DNA from: Paenibacillus sp. FSL M7-0420
GTDB taxonomy: Bacteria > Bacillota > Bacilli > Paenibacillales > Paenibacillaceae
Reading direction: 5' to 3'
Assembly (NCBI RefSeq): GCF_038002345.1
Contig: NZ_JBBOCJ010000001.1
Coordinates: 3,100,001 to 3,164,000, forward strand
Length of the DNA: 64,000 bases
Shown here: piece after piece, positions 7,788 through 15,949 of the stretch
Layout of the letters: the number at the start of each line of letters is the position of its first letter
Position numbering within the stretch: position 1 is the first letter of the stretch
Made by a program: the position numbers and the translations under genes
The notes under the pieces: model-generated
The model's input: the letters and a program-made list of their open reading frames with translations, nothing else
What the model was told of the DNA's origin: nothing
Database searches by the model: none

Positions 7788-9293
7788 TTATTCTGACGAA
7801 CTGCCTGGCTCCAGCACCGGCGGTCGCCGGTGCTTCGTGGCCTGTTCGTAACTATACGCAATCCCTAGCAGCATAGCTTCACTATGGGCTGAGGCACAGA
7901 AGGTGATACCTTGCGGTCCCTTGGTCAGATAGCCGCCTGGTGCAACAATACCCGAGCAGGTATAGCCGGCAGGAACTGTAATCAGCGGATAACCCGCTCT
8001 TGCCGCTACTTCACATCCGTGATCTCCGGGGAACAGGAGCGCATCCAGAGCGTAATGCTCCAGGGCATAATCGATTCCCTGCTTACCGGCTAGTGAACGG
8101 GAGGAATGCAGCTGCTCCAGATATTCCTTCTCTGTAATATCATCCCCGGAGGTGTTCAGCCATTCCAGTGTTCCTTGGCCATATTTCAGCGCCTGTTCGC
8201 TATGCTGCTGGTTGAAATCAAGCAGCTGCTGCAGAGATTGCACAGGAGCCGACTCCGACAGGCTTCCCAGATAGCGGTTCAAGCCGTGCTTGAACTCGTA
8301 TTGTAGAATCGTAGGGTTCCATTCAGCATTCTGACAGGGAAGCTCCACGGGTTCAATGATTTCTGCCCCCAGCTCCCGCAGTACCGCTATGGCTGATTCC
8401 ATCATATCCAGAGCTTCATGATCCAGATTACTATAATAGAATCGTGGAATTCCGATCCGCTTGCCTGCCAGTGCATGAAGCTCCAGACCTGCCGAATAAT
8501 CCAGTACAGCAGAGGAAGAAGAGTCAGCGTTCCCGGCTAATACATTGAGCAGGAGTGCAGCGTCCTTGACCGTTCTGGCCATCGGACCGGCGCTGTCCTG
8601 GCTGCCGATTCCCGGTATAATGCCCTTATTGCTGACCAGTCCCCAGGTAGGCTTAAGGCCGACCAGGGAGTTATGGGCTGCCGGGCTGATGATGGAGCCG
8701 GAGGTCTCCGTGCCCACGGCGACGGTGACAAGGTTAGCGGCAACCGCAGCCGCACTTCCCGAGCTGGAGCCGCCAATGAACAGCTCTCCGGGTCCGTAAG
8801 GGTTCAGTACAAGCCCACCGCGCGAGCTGTATCCGGCCCACATCGAGGGCGACATGAAGTTGGCCCATTCGGTCATATTGGCTTTGCCCAGAATCACTGC
8901 CCCGGCTGTCCTTAACCGTGTGACGACCTCAGCGTCTTCATTAGCTATGTAATCGGCAAGCGCCAAGGCTCCTGCACTGGTGTGCAGCTTATCTGCTGTG
9001 CCGATGTTATCTTTGACCAAGACGGGAATACCGTGCAGCGGTCCCTGGCTACCCTGATCCCTTCGTTCTTGGTCGAGTCTCGCGGCAATCGCAAGAGCCT
9101 CTGGATTCACCTCCAGTACGGAGCGGAGCAGACCGTCCAACCGGTTGATCCTTTCCAAATACCAGCTTACCAGTCCCTCGGAGGTTAGGCTCCCTTGAGC
9201 CATTTTCTCCTGAATGCTGGTGATGTCTGCTTCTATTAACCACTCTTGCTCATTTAGAGCAGGGGATATACGGGAAACGTCGTTATTACTCAT
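7788..9293 (-). CDS. Amidase-signature family hydrolase
   Basis: Hydrolyses an amide bond using a Ser-cisSer-Lys triad: Lys in PVLVKDNIGT, the cis-Ser in GGSSSGSAAAVAANL and the nucleophilic Ser in GTETSGSIISPAAHN. The GTETSGSI form, rather than GTDTGGSI, matches stand-alone amidases rather than GatA. It has 501 residues with no signal peptide. It is not next to gatB or gatC, so tRNA amidation is unlikely. It lies 15 bases after the VanZ/RDD gene on the same strand and is probably co-transcribed. The substrate cannot be read from sequence. Confidence 0.88.
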   Translation of the reverse strand: MSNNDVSRISPALNEQEWLIEADITSIQEKMAQGSLTSEGLVSWYLERINRLDGLLRSVLEVNPEALAIAARLDQERRDQGSQGPLHGIPVLVKDNIGTADKLHTSAGALALADYIANEDAEVVTRLRTAGAVILGKANMTEWANFMSPSMWAGYSSRGGLVLNPYGPGELFIGGSSSGSAAAVAANLVTVAVGTETSGSIISPAAHNSLVGLKPTWGLVSNKGIIPGIGSQDSAGPMARTVKDAALLLNVLAGNADSSSSAVLDYSAGLELHALAGKRIGIPRFYYSNLDHEALDMMESAIAVLRELGAEIIEPVELPCQNAEWNPTILQYEFKHGLNRYLGSLSESAPVQSLQQLLDFNQQHSEQALKYGQGTLEWLNTSGDDITEKEYLEQLHSSRSLAGKQGIDYALEHYALDALLFPGDHGCEVAARAGYPLITVPAGYTCSGIVAPGGYLTKGPQGITFCASAHSEAMLLGIAYSYEQATKHRRPPVLEPGSSSE

Positions 9294-9308
9294 AAGGATG
9301 TTGCACCT

Positions 9309-10454
9309 CTATTCATTGTTTGTAGTGTTGTCCATGGTCTCGCTTGCCGCTGCCTGATGCCGCTTCGGCCAGCTGATTACATTGCAGGTTCTGCTAAGCT
9401 CCTCGTAGATGAGCGGGCGGTCACGTTTGATCAGCCGCAGCACCAAATGAATGAAGAAGGCTACATCTGCCGCCAGGATGACCAATTTCACTACGGCAGC
9501 CAATGCTGTGCCGATGCTCAGGAAGACCGCGGAGTCAGGCGTCAGGGAATTCACTCCTCCGAGGACGCCATAGAGTAATCCATACCGTACCCATACCCTC
9601 CAGGGTCTGACCAGACTGCCGTCTTCACTCCTTAGCCGGATACGCACAACCCATTTGCCGAAGGTGCGTCCGCCAGTGAACAGAGGAATACTCAGGAAAT
9701 AGACCATACTAACTGCCCACAGCGAAATACGCAGTGAGAGCAGATTGAGGAGAATGGTCACCGCGAGCAGCAGGATGGAATCCAGCAGGAAAGCAAGGGC
9801 GCGGCGGGTGTAAGTCACTTTTTTGGCAGAAAGGTCCTCTTGGCTGTCAAGCTTCTCAATCCTCGGCAGCAGGCCGGAGATCCATAAGGAGAGCTTGAAT
9901 CCGATCATGCCGCCCAGCGTATTCGTGATCATGTCATCCACATCGAAGATCCGGTAGGGATGGTCGAAGAACCCGTAAATGCCGGTAATCTGCGTAATTT
10001 CGAACAACAGCGACAGCGCAAAGGACAGAACAATGCACACCACCCAGCGCGTGCGGAAGTAGTAGCCCAGGAACATACCGAAGGGCACCGTCAGCAGTAC
10101 ATTGAAGGCCGCCAGCAGAAAATCCGGTCCGGTCAGCACATTAAGGTAGCTGGAAGGGGCACTGCGCGTAATTGGCGTATTGTGCAGAATATCCTGGATG
10201 AACTGCAGCGGTACAAGCTGAATCATGCTCCCGGAGGGGGCTGCATTATGCCTGGAGTCAGGCAAGGGCAGAAGGACAAGGAAGAATGCGTTAAGCAGGT
10301 ACAGCAGCAGCAGATACAGCACCAGGGCCCGGATTTTATTGATATAGCCGTGCCGGCGGTATTGCACGATTAGAAACGGCAAGGTGAAGAACAGTGCCGC
10401 AACCGGAAAAGCCATGAATGCATAGGAAATCGGAAATAGATAAGTCTGAAACAT
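9309..10454 (-). CDS. VanZ-like plus RDD-domain integral membrane protein
   Basis: A 381-residue polytopic protein. Residues 1-190 have four to five membrane segments with VanZ-family features (LPLPDSR, LNVLTGPDFLLAAFNVLLT, ITQITG, FDVDDMITNTLGGMIGF). Residues 210-340 form an RDD domain (KVTYTRRALAFLLDSILLL, FTGGRTFGKWVVRIRL). VanZ proteins are tied to glycopeptide tolerance and envelope traits in some species, but their biochemical role is unsettled, and RDD domains are of unknown transport or assembly function. It is the first gene of a probable two-gene unit with the amidase. No van resistance genes are nearby, so I do not infer resistance. Confidence 0.82.
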   Translation of the reverse strand: MFQTYLFPISYAFMAFPVAALFFTLPFLIVQYRRHGYINKIRALVLYLLLLYLLNAFFLVLLPLPDSRHNAAPSGSMIQLVPLQFIQDILHNTPITRSAPSSYLNVLTGPDFLLAAFNVLLTVPFGMFLGYYFRTRWVVCIVLSFALSLLFEITQITGIYGFFDHPYRIFDVDDMITNTLGGMIGFKLSLWISGLLPRIEKLDSQEDLSAKKVTYTRRALAFLLDSILLLAVTILLNLLSLRISLWAVSMVYFLSIPLFTGGRTFGKWVVRIRLRSEDGSLVRPWRVWVRYGLLYGVLGGVNSLTPDSAVFLSIGTALAAVVKLVILAADVAFFIHLVLRLIKRDRPLIYEELSRTCNVISWPKRHQAAASETMDNTTNNE

Positions 10455-10587
10455 GGGTTCACCTGCTGTCTAGGTTTTGTCACAACGACTTCATTATAGA
10501 AGTAAACATAAACCATCTCAACAGAATTAATCATTCTAACCGTTCTTTCCTGCATAGACATGTTAGGAGAGGAGCGTGAGGACTATT

Positions 10588-10935
10588 ATGGAAAAGAAGG
10601 TTCAACAGTATTACAAGCTCAAGGCGAAGCAGAAGGAGCTGGAAAAGGACCTGGCTGGACTCCGGCAGGAGATTCTTGCCCATATCAATGAAGCGGGGCA
10701 GACTGAGGCGGTGTTCGGCAGCTACAAGGTGAAGCTGGTCACTCAGAACCGCAAGGAATATGATGATGACAAGCTCTATCAAACCTTATCCGACCCCGAG
10801 CTGTGGAGGCTGCTCTCCCGGGCAGACCCGGCCAAGGTGGCCAGCCTGACGAAGCTGAAAGTGATTGCGGAAGAGAAAATCGCCCATACGTACGAGGTGA
10901 AGAACATTCAGCTGCTGCAGGTGGATAAGCAGTAG
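10588..10935 (+). CDS. Small coiled-coil hypothetical protein
   Basis: A 115-residue soluble protein that I do not recognise. Residues 1-35 are a charged heptad-rich helix (QQYYKLKAKQKELEKDLAGL), followed by a short strand-rich part (EAVFGSYKVKLVTQNRKEYD) and another helix (DPAKVASLTKLKVIAEEK). ATG 10588 has GAGGA 5 bases upstream; an in-frame GTG at 10576 sits behind AGGAG and would add four residues. The arrangement recalls small phage-type nuclease-inhibitor or host-factor proteins, but only in shape. It is divergent from the VanZ/RDD gene and followed by a long hairpin. Confidence 0.65.
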   Translation: MEKKVQQYYKLKAKQKELEKDLAGLRQEILAHINEAGQTEAVFGSYKVKLVTQNRKEYDDDKLYQTLSDPELWRLLSRADPAKVASLTKLKVIAEEKIAHTYEVKNIQLLQVDKQ

Positions 10936-10947
10936 AGGAAGCGCTGC

Positions 10948-10984
10948 CGGAAGCGGAGGCGTTACGTCATGCTCAGCTTCCGGT
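10948..10984 (+). terminator. Candidate hairpin after the small coiled-coil gene
   Basis: CCGGAAGCGGAGGC pairs with GCTCAGCTTCCGG around a 10-base loop, 12 bases after the stop. No T-run follows, so termination is uncertain. Further on, GTGCCA (11006) and TATAAT (11029-11034), 17 bp apart, form the likely promoter of the aminopeptidase gene. Confidence 0.4.
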
Positions 10985-11069
10985 TGTACATAGAGCATAG
11001 ATTACGTGCCATCTTCACGGTCTTCCGCTATAATTATACAGAGACAGTGAAGATATGGAGGAAGAGGAA

Positions 11070-12302
11070 ATGAAGGATTTTGAGCAGATGCTGGAGAAAT
11101 ACGCAGAGCTGGTAGTGAAGGTCGGTGTGAATGTGCAGCCGGGACAAGTGCTGATGGTTCACGCCCCGCTGGAGACAGCGGAGCTTACCCGGCTGATTGT
11201 AGGCAAGGCCTATGACGCAGGAGCGAAATACGTGCTTGTAGACTGGGATGATGAAGCGGTCACACGCATCCGTTACGAGAAGGCTCCGGAGGAATCATTC
11301 GGGTATTATCCGCAGTGGCATGCCGATATGCTGGAGGGATTCGCTGAAGAAGGCGGGGCTATATTACATATAAAGGTGCCGGACCCGGAATTATTCCGCG
11401 GGATCGATTCGGCCAAGGTATCCACTGCCGTTAAGGCGGCTGCGGTTGCGCGCAAGAAATACCAGGCCTACACCCGCAACAGCAGAATCAGCTGGTCGCT
11501 GATCAAGGCACCGACACGTGCCTGGGCGGACAAGGTGTTCGCAGATCTGCCGGAGGAAGAACGGATCGATGCGATGTGGGAAGCGGTGTTCCAGATGAAC
11601 CGTGTGAACAGCGAAGACCCGGTAGCCGCCTGGCGCAGTCATATCGGCGAACTGAAGCAGAGCCAGGACCGCATGAATGCCAAGCGCTACAAAAGCCTGC
11701 ATTACCGAGCTCCGGGCACGGATCTGCGTGTCGAGCTGCCGGAAGGACATCTGTGGCGTGGCGGCGGCGGGGAGAACGCGCGTGGCGTTTATTTTGTAGC
11801 CAATATGCCTACAGAAGAAATCTATACGATGCCTCATCGCACCGGCGTGAATGGCACCGTCAAGAGTACGCTCCCGCTGAACCTGAACGGGCGGCTCGTC
11901 GACGGAATTACCGTTACCTTCACAGACGGCAAGGTTACAGCTTATGACGCTGAATCCGGCCGCGAGCACCTGACTTCCCTGCTGGATACGGATGAAGGAG
12001 CCTCCTACCTCGGAGAAGTGGCCTTGGTGCCGCATGATTCCCCGATCTCCCGGCTGAACAGAGTATTCTACAACACGGGAATTGACGAGAATGCTTCCTG
12101 TCATTTCGCGCTGGGCAGTGCCTATCCGGTGAATATTGAAGGAGGCACCTCCATGACAAGCGAGGAGCTGCTGGCCAGAGGGGCCAACGTCAGCCTCACG
12201 CATGTCGATTTCATGGTCGGCTCCGATGCGCTTGATATTGACGGAGAACTGGCTGACGGCACGATTGAGCCGGTGTTCCGTAAGGGGAATTGGGTGCTTT
12301 AA
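11070..12302 (+). CDS. Aminopeptidase, M29 family
   Basis: Metal-dependent cytosolic aminopeptidase of the thermophilic AmpS/AmpT family (M29). Visible features are the N-terminal LLEKYAELVVKVGVNVQPGQ-like segment, NMPTEEIYTMPHR with metal-ligand Glu and His, CHFALGSAYP and HVDFMVGSDALDIDG near the C-terminus. The 410 residues are normal for the family. ATG 11070 has GGAGG and GAGG directly upstream; an ATG at 11055 lies inside that site. It is a single gene with its own promoter and is followed by a repeat array and a terminator. Confidence 0.9.
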   Translation: MKDFEQMLEKYAELVVKVGVNVQPGQVLMVHAPLETAELTRLIVGKAYDAGAKYVLVDWDDEAVTRIRYEKAPEESFGYYPQWHADMLEGFAEEGGAILHIKVPDPELFRGIDSAKVSTAVKAAAVARKKYQAYTRNSRISWSLIKAPTRAWADKVFADLPEEERIDAMWEAVFQMNRVNSEDPVAAWRSHIGELKQSQDRMNAKRYKSLHYRAPGTDLRVELPEGHLWRGGGGENARGVYFVANMPTEEIYTMPHRTGVNGTVKSTLPLNLNGRLVDGITVTFTDGKVTAYDAESGREHLTSLLDTDEGASYLGEVALVPHDSPISRLNRVFYNTGIDENASCHFALGSAYPVNIEGGTSMTSEELLARGANVSLTHVDFMVGSDALDIDGELADGTIEPVFRKGNWVL

Positions 12303-12321
12303 GTGCGTCCTATACGGAACT

Positions 12322-12343
12322 AATTCATCCTAACGGATGAATT
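12322..12343. repeat. Short perfect hairpin before the repeat array
   Basis: AATTCATCC and GGATGAATT are perfect 9-bp arms around TAAC, 19 bases after the aminopeptidase stop. There is no T-run. It sits just before the 51-52-bp array but is not in its spacing phase. Confidence 0.6.
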
Positions 12344-12362
12344 GGATTACCTTCGCACCAGT

Positions 12363-12570
12363 ACAATGTATACTGTTTTCCGCATACATTTGGGCCATAC
12401 GCCCGCGCGCAGCACAATGTATGCTGTTATCCACATACATTCGGTCCATATGCCTGCTTGCGAACACATTGTATACTGTTTTTCACATACATTCAGGCCG
12501 AGTGCCTGCTTGGGAGCACAACGTATGCTGTTTTTCACATACATTTGGTCCAATACGCCTTCTCCACAGC
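12363..12570. repeat. Intergenic tandem array, four units of 51-52 bp with palindromic core
   Basis: Units start at 12363, 12414, 12466 and 12518. Each begins with ACAATGTATRCTG (small variations) and contains arms such as AATGTATG and CATACATT around a 10-base loop, then a variable GC-rich tail containing CCATA/GCC and GC. The second unit has perfect 8-bp arms. The fourth unit's tail decays near 12560. The units drift at several positions, so the array is not very recent. Short frames cross it but show no coding character. Confidence 0.85.
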
Positions 12571-12599
12571 AGCAGGAAACTATAGTTTCCTATATAACA

Positions 12600-12643
12600 A
12601 GAAAAGCCGCAATATTCCCGGCAGCGGGGATTGCGGCTTTTCT
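12600..12643. terminator. Perfect 14-bp terminator hairpin
   Basis: AGAAAAGCCGCAAT and ATTGCGGCTTTTCT pair perfectly around a GC-rich loop, with a T-rich 3' arm. It separates the aminopeptidase and repeat region from the sigma-factor operon. Confidence 0.75.
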
Positions 12644-12680
12644 GTTGTTGAAGGCGGGTTATAAAATATTTGCCGCAGAC

Positions 12681-12710
12681 TAAAACTGTTTGCATAACCT
12701 CTCCGTCTAA
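12681..12710 (+). promoter_or_regulatory. ECF-type promoter, probable autoregulation
   Basis: TAAAAC (12681-12686), 17 bp, then CGTCTAA (12704-12710). The AAC -35 and CGTC -10 are the hallmarks of promoters read by extracytoplasmic-function sigma factors, and the next gene encodes such a factor. Spacing and position (33 bases before the start codon) fit positive autoregulation. Confidence 0.7.
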
Positions 12711-12743
12711 TTCATGTAAAAGTGATGGAGAGGAGAGGGAGAG

Positions 12744-13280
12744 ATGACGATGTCCGGGGCAGAGATGAAGCGGGTAACTGCCGCCGTGCCGCTCGAGGAG
12801 ACGGATTGGGTCAAAGCGGTGATGGAGCACAGCGACCAGTTATATTCTATTGCCTACAGTTATCTGGGCAATCGCCATGACGCACTGGAAGCGCTCCAGG
12901 AGACCACCTGCCGGGCCTGGTTGAAGCGGCGAACCCTGAAGGACCCCAGCGCGTTCAAAACCTGGCTGATCCGAATATTAATCTATGTCTGCATAGACGA
13001 GCAGCGCAGAAGAAAAAGGGCGGTCCCTACAGCCGCAGAGAATATGCAGGAGGGGGTCACCCAGAATAGTACGGATGCCATGGAAATGCAGTGGGCGCTC
13101 TCGCAGGTGAAGGTGAAATACCGCCATGTGCTGCTGCTCAAATATTATAATGATCTGACCCTGGCCGAGATTGCAGTCCTGCTAGGCAAGCCGGAAGGAA
13201 CCGTCAAAACCTGGCAGCACAAAGGCCTGAAGCAGCTGAGGGAAATTATGAAGAACCGGGGTGAATGGAATGAACAGTAG
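12744..13280 (+). CDS. RNA polymerase sigma factor, ECF (sigma-70 family)
   Basis: A 178-residue alternative sigma factor. Region 2 covers residues 20-85 (LYSIAYSYLGNRHDALEALQ, then CRAWLKR and FKTWLIRILI), with a short linker, and region 4 covers 110-170 (LLLKYYNDLTLAEIAVLLGK, then PEGTVKTWQHKGLKQLR). GGAGAGG-type sites precede ATG 12744; ATG 12750 is an alternative. It overlaps the next gene, which encodes a membrane DUF4179 protein, the usual partner arrangement for an anti-sigma factor. A matching ECF promoter lies upstream at 12681-12710. The activating stress is unknown. Confidence 0.92.
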   Translation: MTMSGAEMKRVTAAVPLEETDWVKAVMEHSDQLYSIAYSYLGNRHDALEALQETTCRAWLKRRTLKDPSAFKTWLIRILIYVCIDEQRRRKRAVPTAAENMQEGVTQNSTDAMEMQWALSQVKVKYRHVLLLKYYNDLTLAEIAVLLGKPEGTVKTWQHKGLKQLREIMKNRGEWNEQ

Positions 13281-14409
13281 CAGAGAAGAGCAGGCGATGC
13301 TGTCCGATGCGATACGTATCCGTGAGGAGGTGCGGGTAGACTGCGGGGGCAATGAGATCAGAGGGGCGGTTCAGGCGGGAATCGAGCGCGGACGCAGGAG
13401 AAGCTGGCAGTGCATACTCACCAAAGGCTCCTTCCTCGGATTAGCCGCAGCCGCGGTTGCCGCAATAATCCTGTTCCTCATTCCGGTCATTCATGATACA
13501 GCACCGCAACCTGCCGGACCTGCCGGAGAAGTGAACTGGGGCGGGCTGGAAATGTTCAAGCGGCTCCATGAATTCGATTTAGAAGCGCCTACACTGGATA
13601 CGGCCATCCGGCACGGCTATATTCAGGAAATTAATCAAAGCGCAGCCAGCGGGGATTACCGGATTACCTTGAATGCGGTAACGGCGGATGAGAACAAAAT
13701 CATCTTTTTGTATACAGCGAATGTCGCGAAAGGACAGGAGATCTATGGTATTAGCAGTGCGAGAATCAAAAATCTGGAAACCGGATATGATCTTGAGAAC
13801 GGGGGCGGGATCGGCGCCCATGCTAAAAACAATGGACACGATGATAAGCGTATTTTCTACGGGCAAGGCGCTGTCTATCTGGACCGGAGCAAGCCGTTCC
13901 CGGAGCAGGTTGAAGCCAATTTCCTGATTGCCTCGATGAATGAAGGGAAAATGAAAGATCTGGGGAAGAGCAAGGGTGTGAATTTAGCCGATGTGCATTA
14001 CTCCCCGAGACTTAAGATCAGCTTCAAGCTTGACCCGAAATTCAAACAGCAGAAGACCGTCATTATCCAGCCGGAGGAAGATTTCATGCTGGAGGGCGTT
14101 CAGGTGATGCTGCAGCAGGTTGAACTCTCCCCCTTGATGATCCGCACTGTAGTCAAAATTAAAAATGAGTCTGAGGTTACATGGGAGAACAGGCAAAAGA
14201 TATTTGGCGCCGCATACGGGGAAAAAATTCTGTCGATAACGAAGTACGGGGACAACGAGATCGGGTCGTCGCTCGGCTCTGGCACCCATGAAGGCTTTGT
14301 ACAGAATTTCGGCAGCAATCTGCTGGATAAGCCGAAGTCAATCCATTTGATGATGAAGACAGGTACAGGCAAGAATACCAGAGAGATTAACTTGCCGATT
14401 CTGCCGTGA
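13270..14409 (+). CDS. DUF4179 membrane protein, likely anti-sigma factor
   Basis: A 379-residue protein with one membrane segment at about residues 54-74 (FLGLAAAAVAAIILFLIPVI), a cytoplasmic N-terminus of about 50 residues and a large outside domain of DUF4179 type (FLYTANVAKGQEIYG, PEEDFMLEGVQVMLQQVELS, MMKTGTGKNTREINLPI). The gene overlaps the end of the sigma gene by 11 bases. I prefer ATG 13270, six bases after GGGGTG; GTG 13261 lies within that site. By context it should hold the sigma factor at the membrane; direct evidence is absent and an effector role is possible. Confidence 0.85.
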   Translation: MNSSREEQAMLSDAIRIREEVRVDCGGNEIRGAVQAGIERGRRRSWQCILTKGSFLGLAAAAVAAIILFLIPVIHDTAPQPAGPAGEVNWGGLEMFKRLHEFDLEAPTLDTAIRHGYIQEINQSAASGDYRITLNAVTADENKIIFLYTANVAKGQEIYGISSARIKNLETGYDLENGGGIGAHAKNNGHDDKRIFYGQGAVYLDRSKPFPEQVEANFLIASMNEGKMKDLGKSKGVNLADVHYSPRLKISFKLDPKFKQQKTVIIQPEEDFMLEGVQVMLQQVELSPLMIRTVVKIKNESEVTWENRQKIFGAAYGEKILSITKYGDNEIGSSLGSGTHEGFVQNFGSNLLDKPKSIHLMMKTGTGKNTREINLPILP

Positions 14410-14433
14410 ATCCCTTTATCTATTCCCATCTCT

Positions 14434-14473
14434 AAAAAAAAGCCGAAACTTCCGATATCGGAAATTCCGGCTT
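14434..14473. terminator. Shared terminator of DUF4179 and DUF5050 genes
   Basis: On the minus strand AAGCCGGAATTTCCGA pairs with TCGGAAGTTTCGGCTT and runs into eight Ts, a strong terminator for the DUF5050 gene. On the plus strand it lies 24 bases after the DUF4179 stop. Confidence 0.85.
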
Positions 14474-14487
14474 ATTCTCTCAGTATA

Positions 14488-15789
14488 TTACTTCGCGGAG
14501 ACCAGTGCTAAGTAGCTAACCGGACCAGTGGACAGCTTGATTTTGGTTTTGCCGTCATTGCTGTACCGGTACAGACAATCGTTATCCAGACCATTGATGT
14601 AATACAAGCCGGGAATATTGTCTGTAATTACAGAGTAATCAGACTCAACGCCCGTCATTTTGGTCAAGGATGAATCGGCATTCAGGACGTAAGCATCGGC
14701 TGCGGTGAACAATACGGTGGTGAGTGCGGCTCCATTCTTAACCGTTCTGATATCTTGAACATTCGTCAGCGGCAGCGCCTTGGAGGAGGTGATTTTGCCG
14801 TTGGCCAGCGTGCTGATGTAGGCTTTGCCTTTCGAATCTGCATAGACCAGCTTATTCGCGGCAATCTCGCTGATGCTGATCACGCTGTTCTGGCTGAGCT
14901 GCAGGATTTTCCCGTTCTTATCGATCAGGAAGCCCTTGCCGGTGTTATAGTCCAGCTCATCGCCGGTGGCGTCGACTTTAATGCCTTTGTTGAACAGAAA
15001 ATAATGGTCGGACCAGGTACCGGCAATAGCGGCGTTGGATTGAAGCGGATTATTGGCATTGGCTGCTTTGGGAGCTCCACCGGTAAGGGGGAGGGTATAG
15101 AGCACCATGGAGTTCAGAGAATACTCGGTTTCGGCAGGTTTGTTGTCAATCATAAGGTTAATACTTGTAGCGTATGGATGATAAAATTTGCTCTTCTGAA
15201 TAGCTCCGCTGGCAATCCACTGAATGACCCCGCTCCCGTCGCGGGACCTCGAAGCAACCCAGGTTGTGTTGTTCTTCAGCGCATTGTAGTAGATCCGCCC
15301 GCTCAAGACGTCGAAGGTCCGGAAATTCACATCGGCATTGTCTGCTATCAGTGTAAGCTGTGAATCATCGTCAGCGTCGGCCAAGGTGCGGTAGATGTGG
15401 CCTGTATCATCCAGGAAGTACAGATAAGGACCATCGAACAGGTAATAGAGGATATTCCGGTCCCCGAGGAAGTTAGTAATTAAAGCATCAGGATCGCTGA
15501 GGGACAGACGCTGTATCCCCATAGCGCCATCATAGTAAAAATACAGATATTTCCCGGTCGAGTCTAATCCGTTGCCGTCATAGTTCTCTGCGATCTTCTG
15601 TGTCTCACTTCCATCTGTCGTTACACGGTATAGAACATCGTTAGAGACATAATACACATATGATTTCGTAGAAGCAGCCGCTGCCGCCGTGTGTGACGGT
15701 CTGCCTCCCCCAACTGTACCGAGTGACGCCAGTAGCAGTACAAGCAGAAGGACACCTGTTTTTCTGGATAGTAAGTGTAAAGCCTTCAT
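14488..15789 (-). CDS. Secreted DUF5050 / beta-propeller-like protein
   Basis: A 433-residue exported protein. The signal peptide covers about residues 1-36 (LLVLLLASLGTVGGG, then HTAAAAAS). The mature part repeats short blocks such as YYVSNDVLYRVTTDGSE, LYFYYDGAMGIQRLSL and YLYFLDDTGHIYRTL, the DUF5050/WD-like pattern of a beta-propeller. ATG 15789 is 8 bases from AAGGGGAG; the ATG at 15795 is too close. No catalytic residues are evident, so a structural or binding role on the cell surface is most likely. It is monocistronic. Confidence 0.78.
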   Translation of the reverse strand: MKALHLLSRKTGVLLLVLLLASLGTVGGGRPSHTAAAAASTKSYVYYVSNDVLYRVTTDGSETQKIAENYDGNGLDSTGKYLYFYYDGAMGIQRLSLSDPDALITNFLGDRNILYYLFDGPYLYFLDDTGHIYRTLADADDDSQLTLIADNADVNFRTFDVLSGRIYYNALKNNTTWVASRSRDGSGVIQWIASGAIQKSKFYHPYATSINLMIDNKPAETEYSLNSMVLYTLPLTGGAPKAANANNPLQSNAAIAGTWSDHYFLFNKGIKVDATGDELDYNTGKGFLIDKNGKILQLSQNSVISISEIAANKLVYADSKGKAYISTLANGKITSSKALPLTNVQDIRTVKNGAALTTVLFTAADAYVLNADSSLTKMTGVESDYSVITDNIPGLYYINGLDNDCLYRYSNDGKTKIKLSTGPVSYLALVSAK

Positions 15790-15949
15790 AGTCATTCTCC
15801 CCTTCAGCCAATGTGGTGAACATACGAACAAATCCTGTTCTAATAAGATATCGGAGAAACCCGCCGTTTCGAATATACAGCTTAAGCCCTAAAAGGCTTG
15901 CATGAAAGAGAAAATAAACCGTTGCGCTGGGACTCGTGGTCCGGTAGCA

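Noticed and set aside
9309..10454. Glycopeptide resistance determinant because of the VanZ-like domain
   Set aside because: No vanH, vanA or vanX-type genes; VanZ-like domains are common in unrelated contexts.
12322..12343. Unit zero of the 12.4 kb array
   Set aside because: The hairpin centre is 45 bp, not 51, from the first core, and its flanks do not align convincingly.
12363..12570. CRISPR array
   Set aside because: Units are tandem with diverged tails of similar sequence, not identical repeats with unique spacers, and no cas genes are near.
12337..12683. Short plus-strand open frames across the 12.4 kb array
   Set aside because: They are readings of the 51-52-bp repeat in several frames at once, without ribosome sites or consistent codon use; the DNA repeat explains them.
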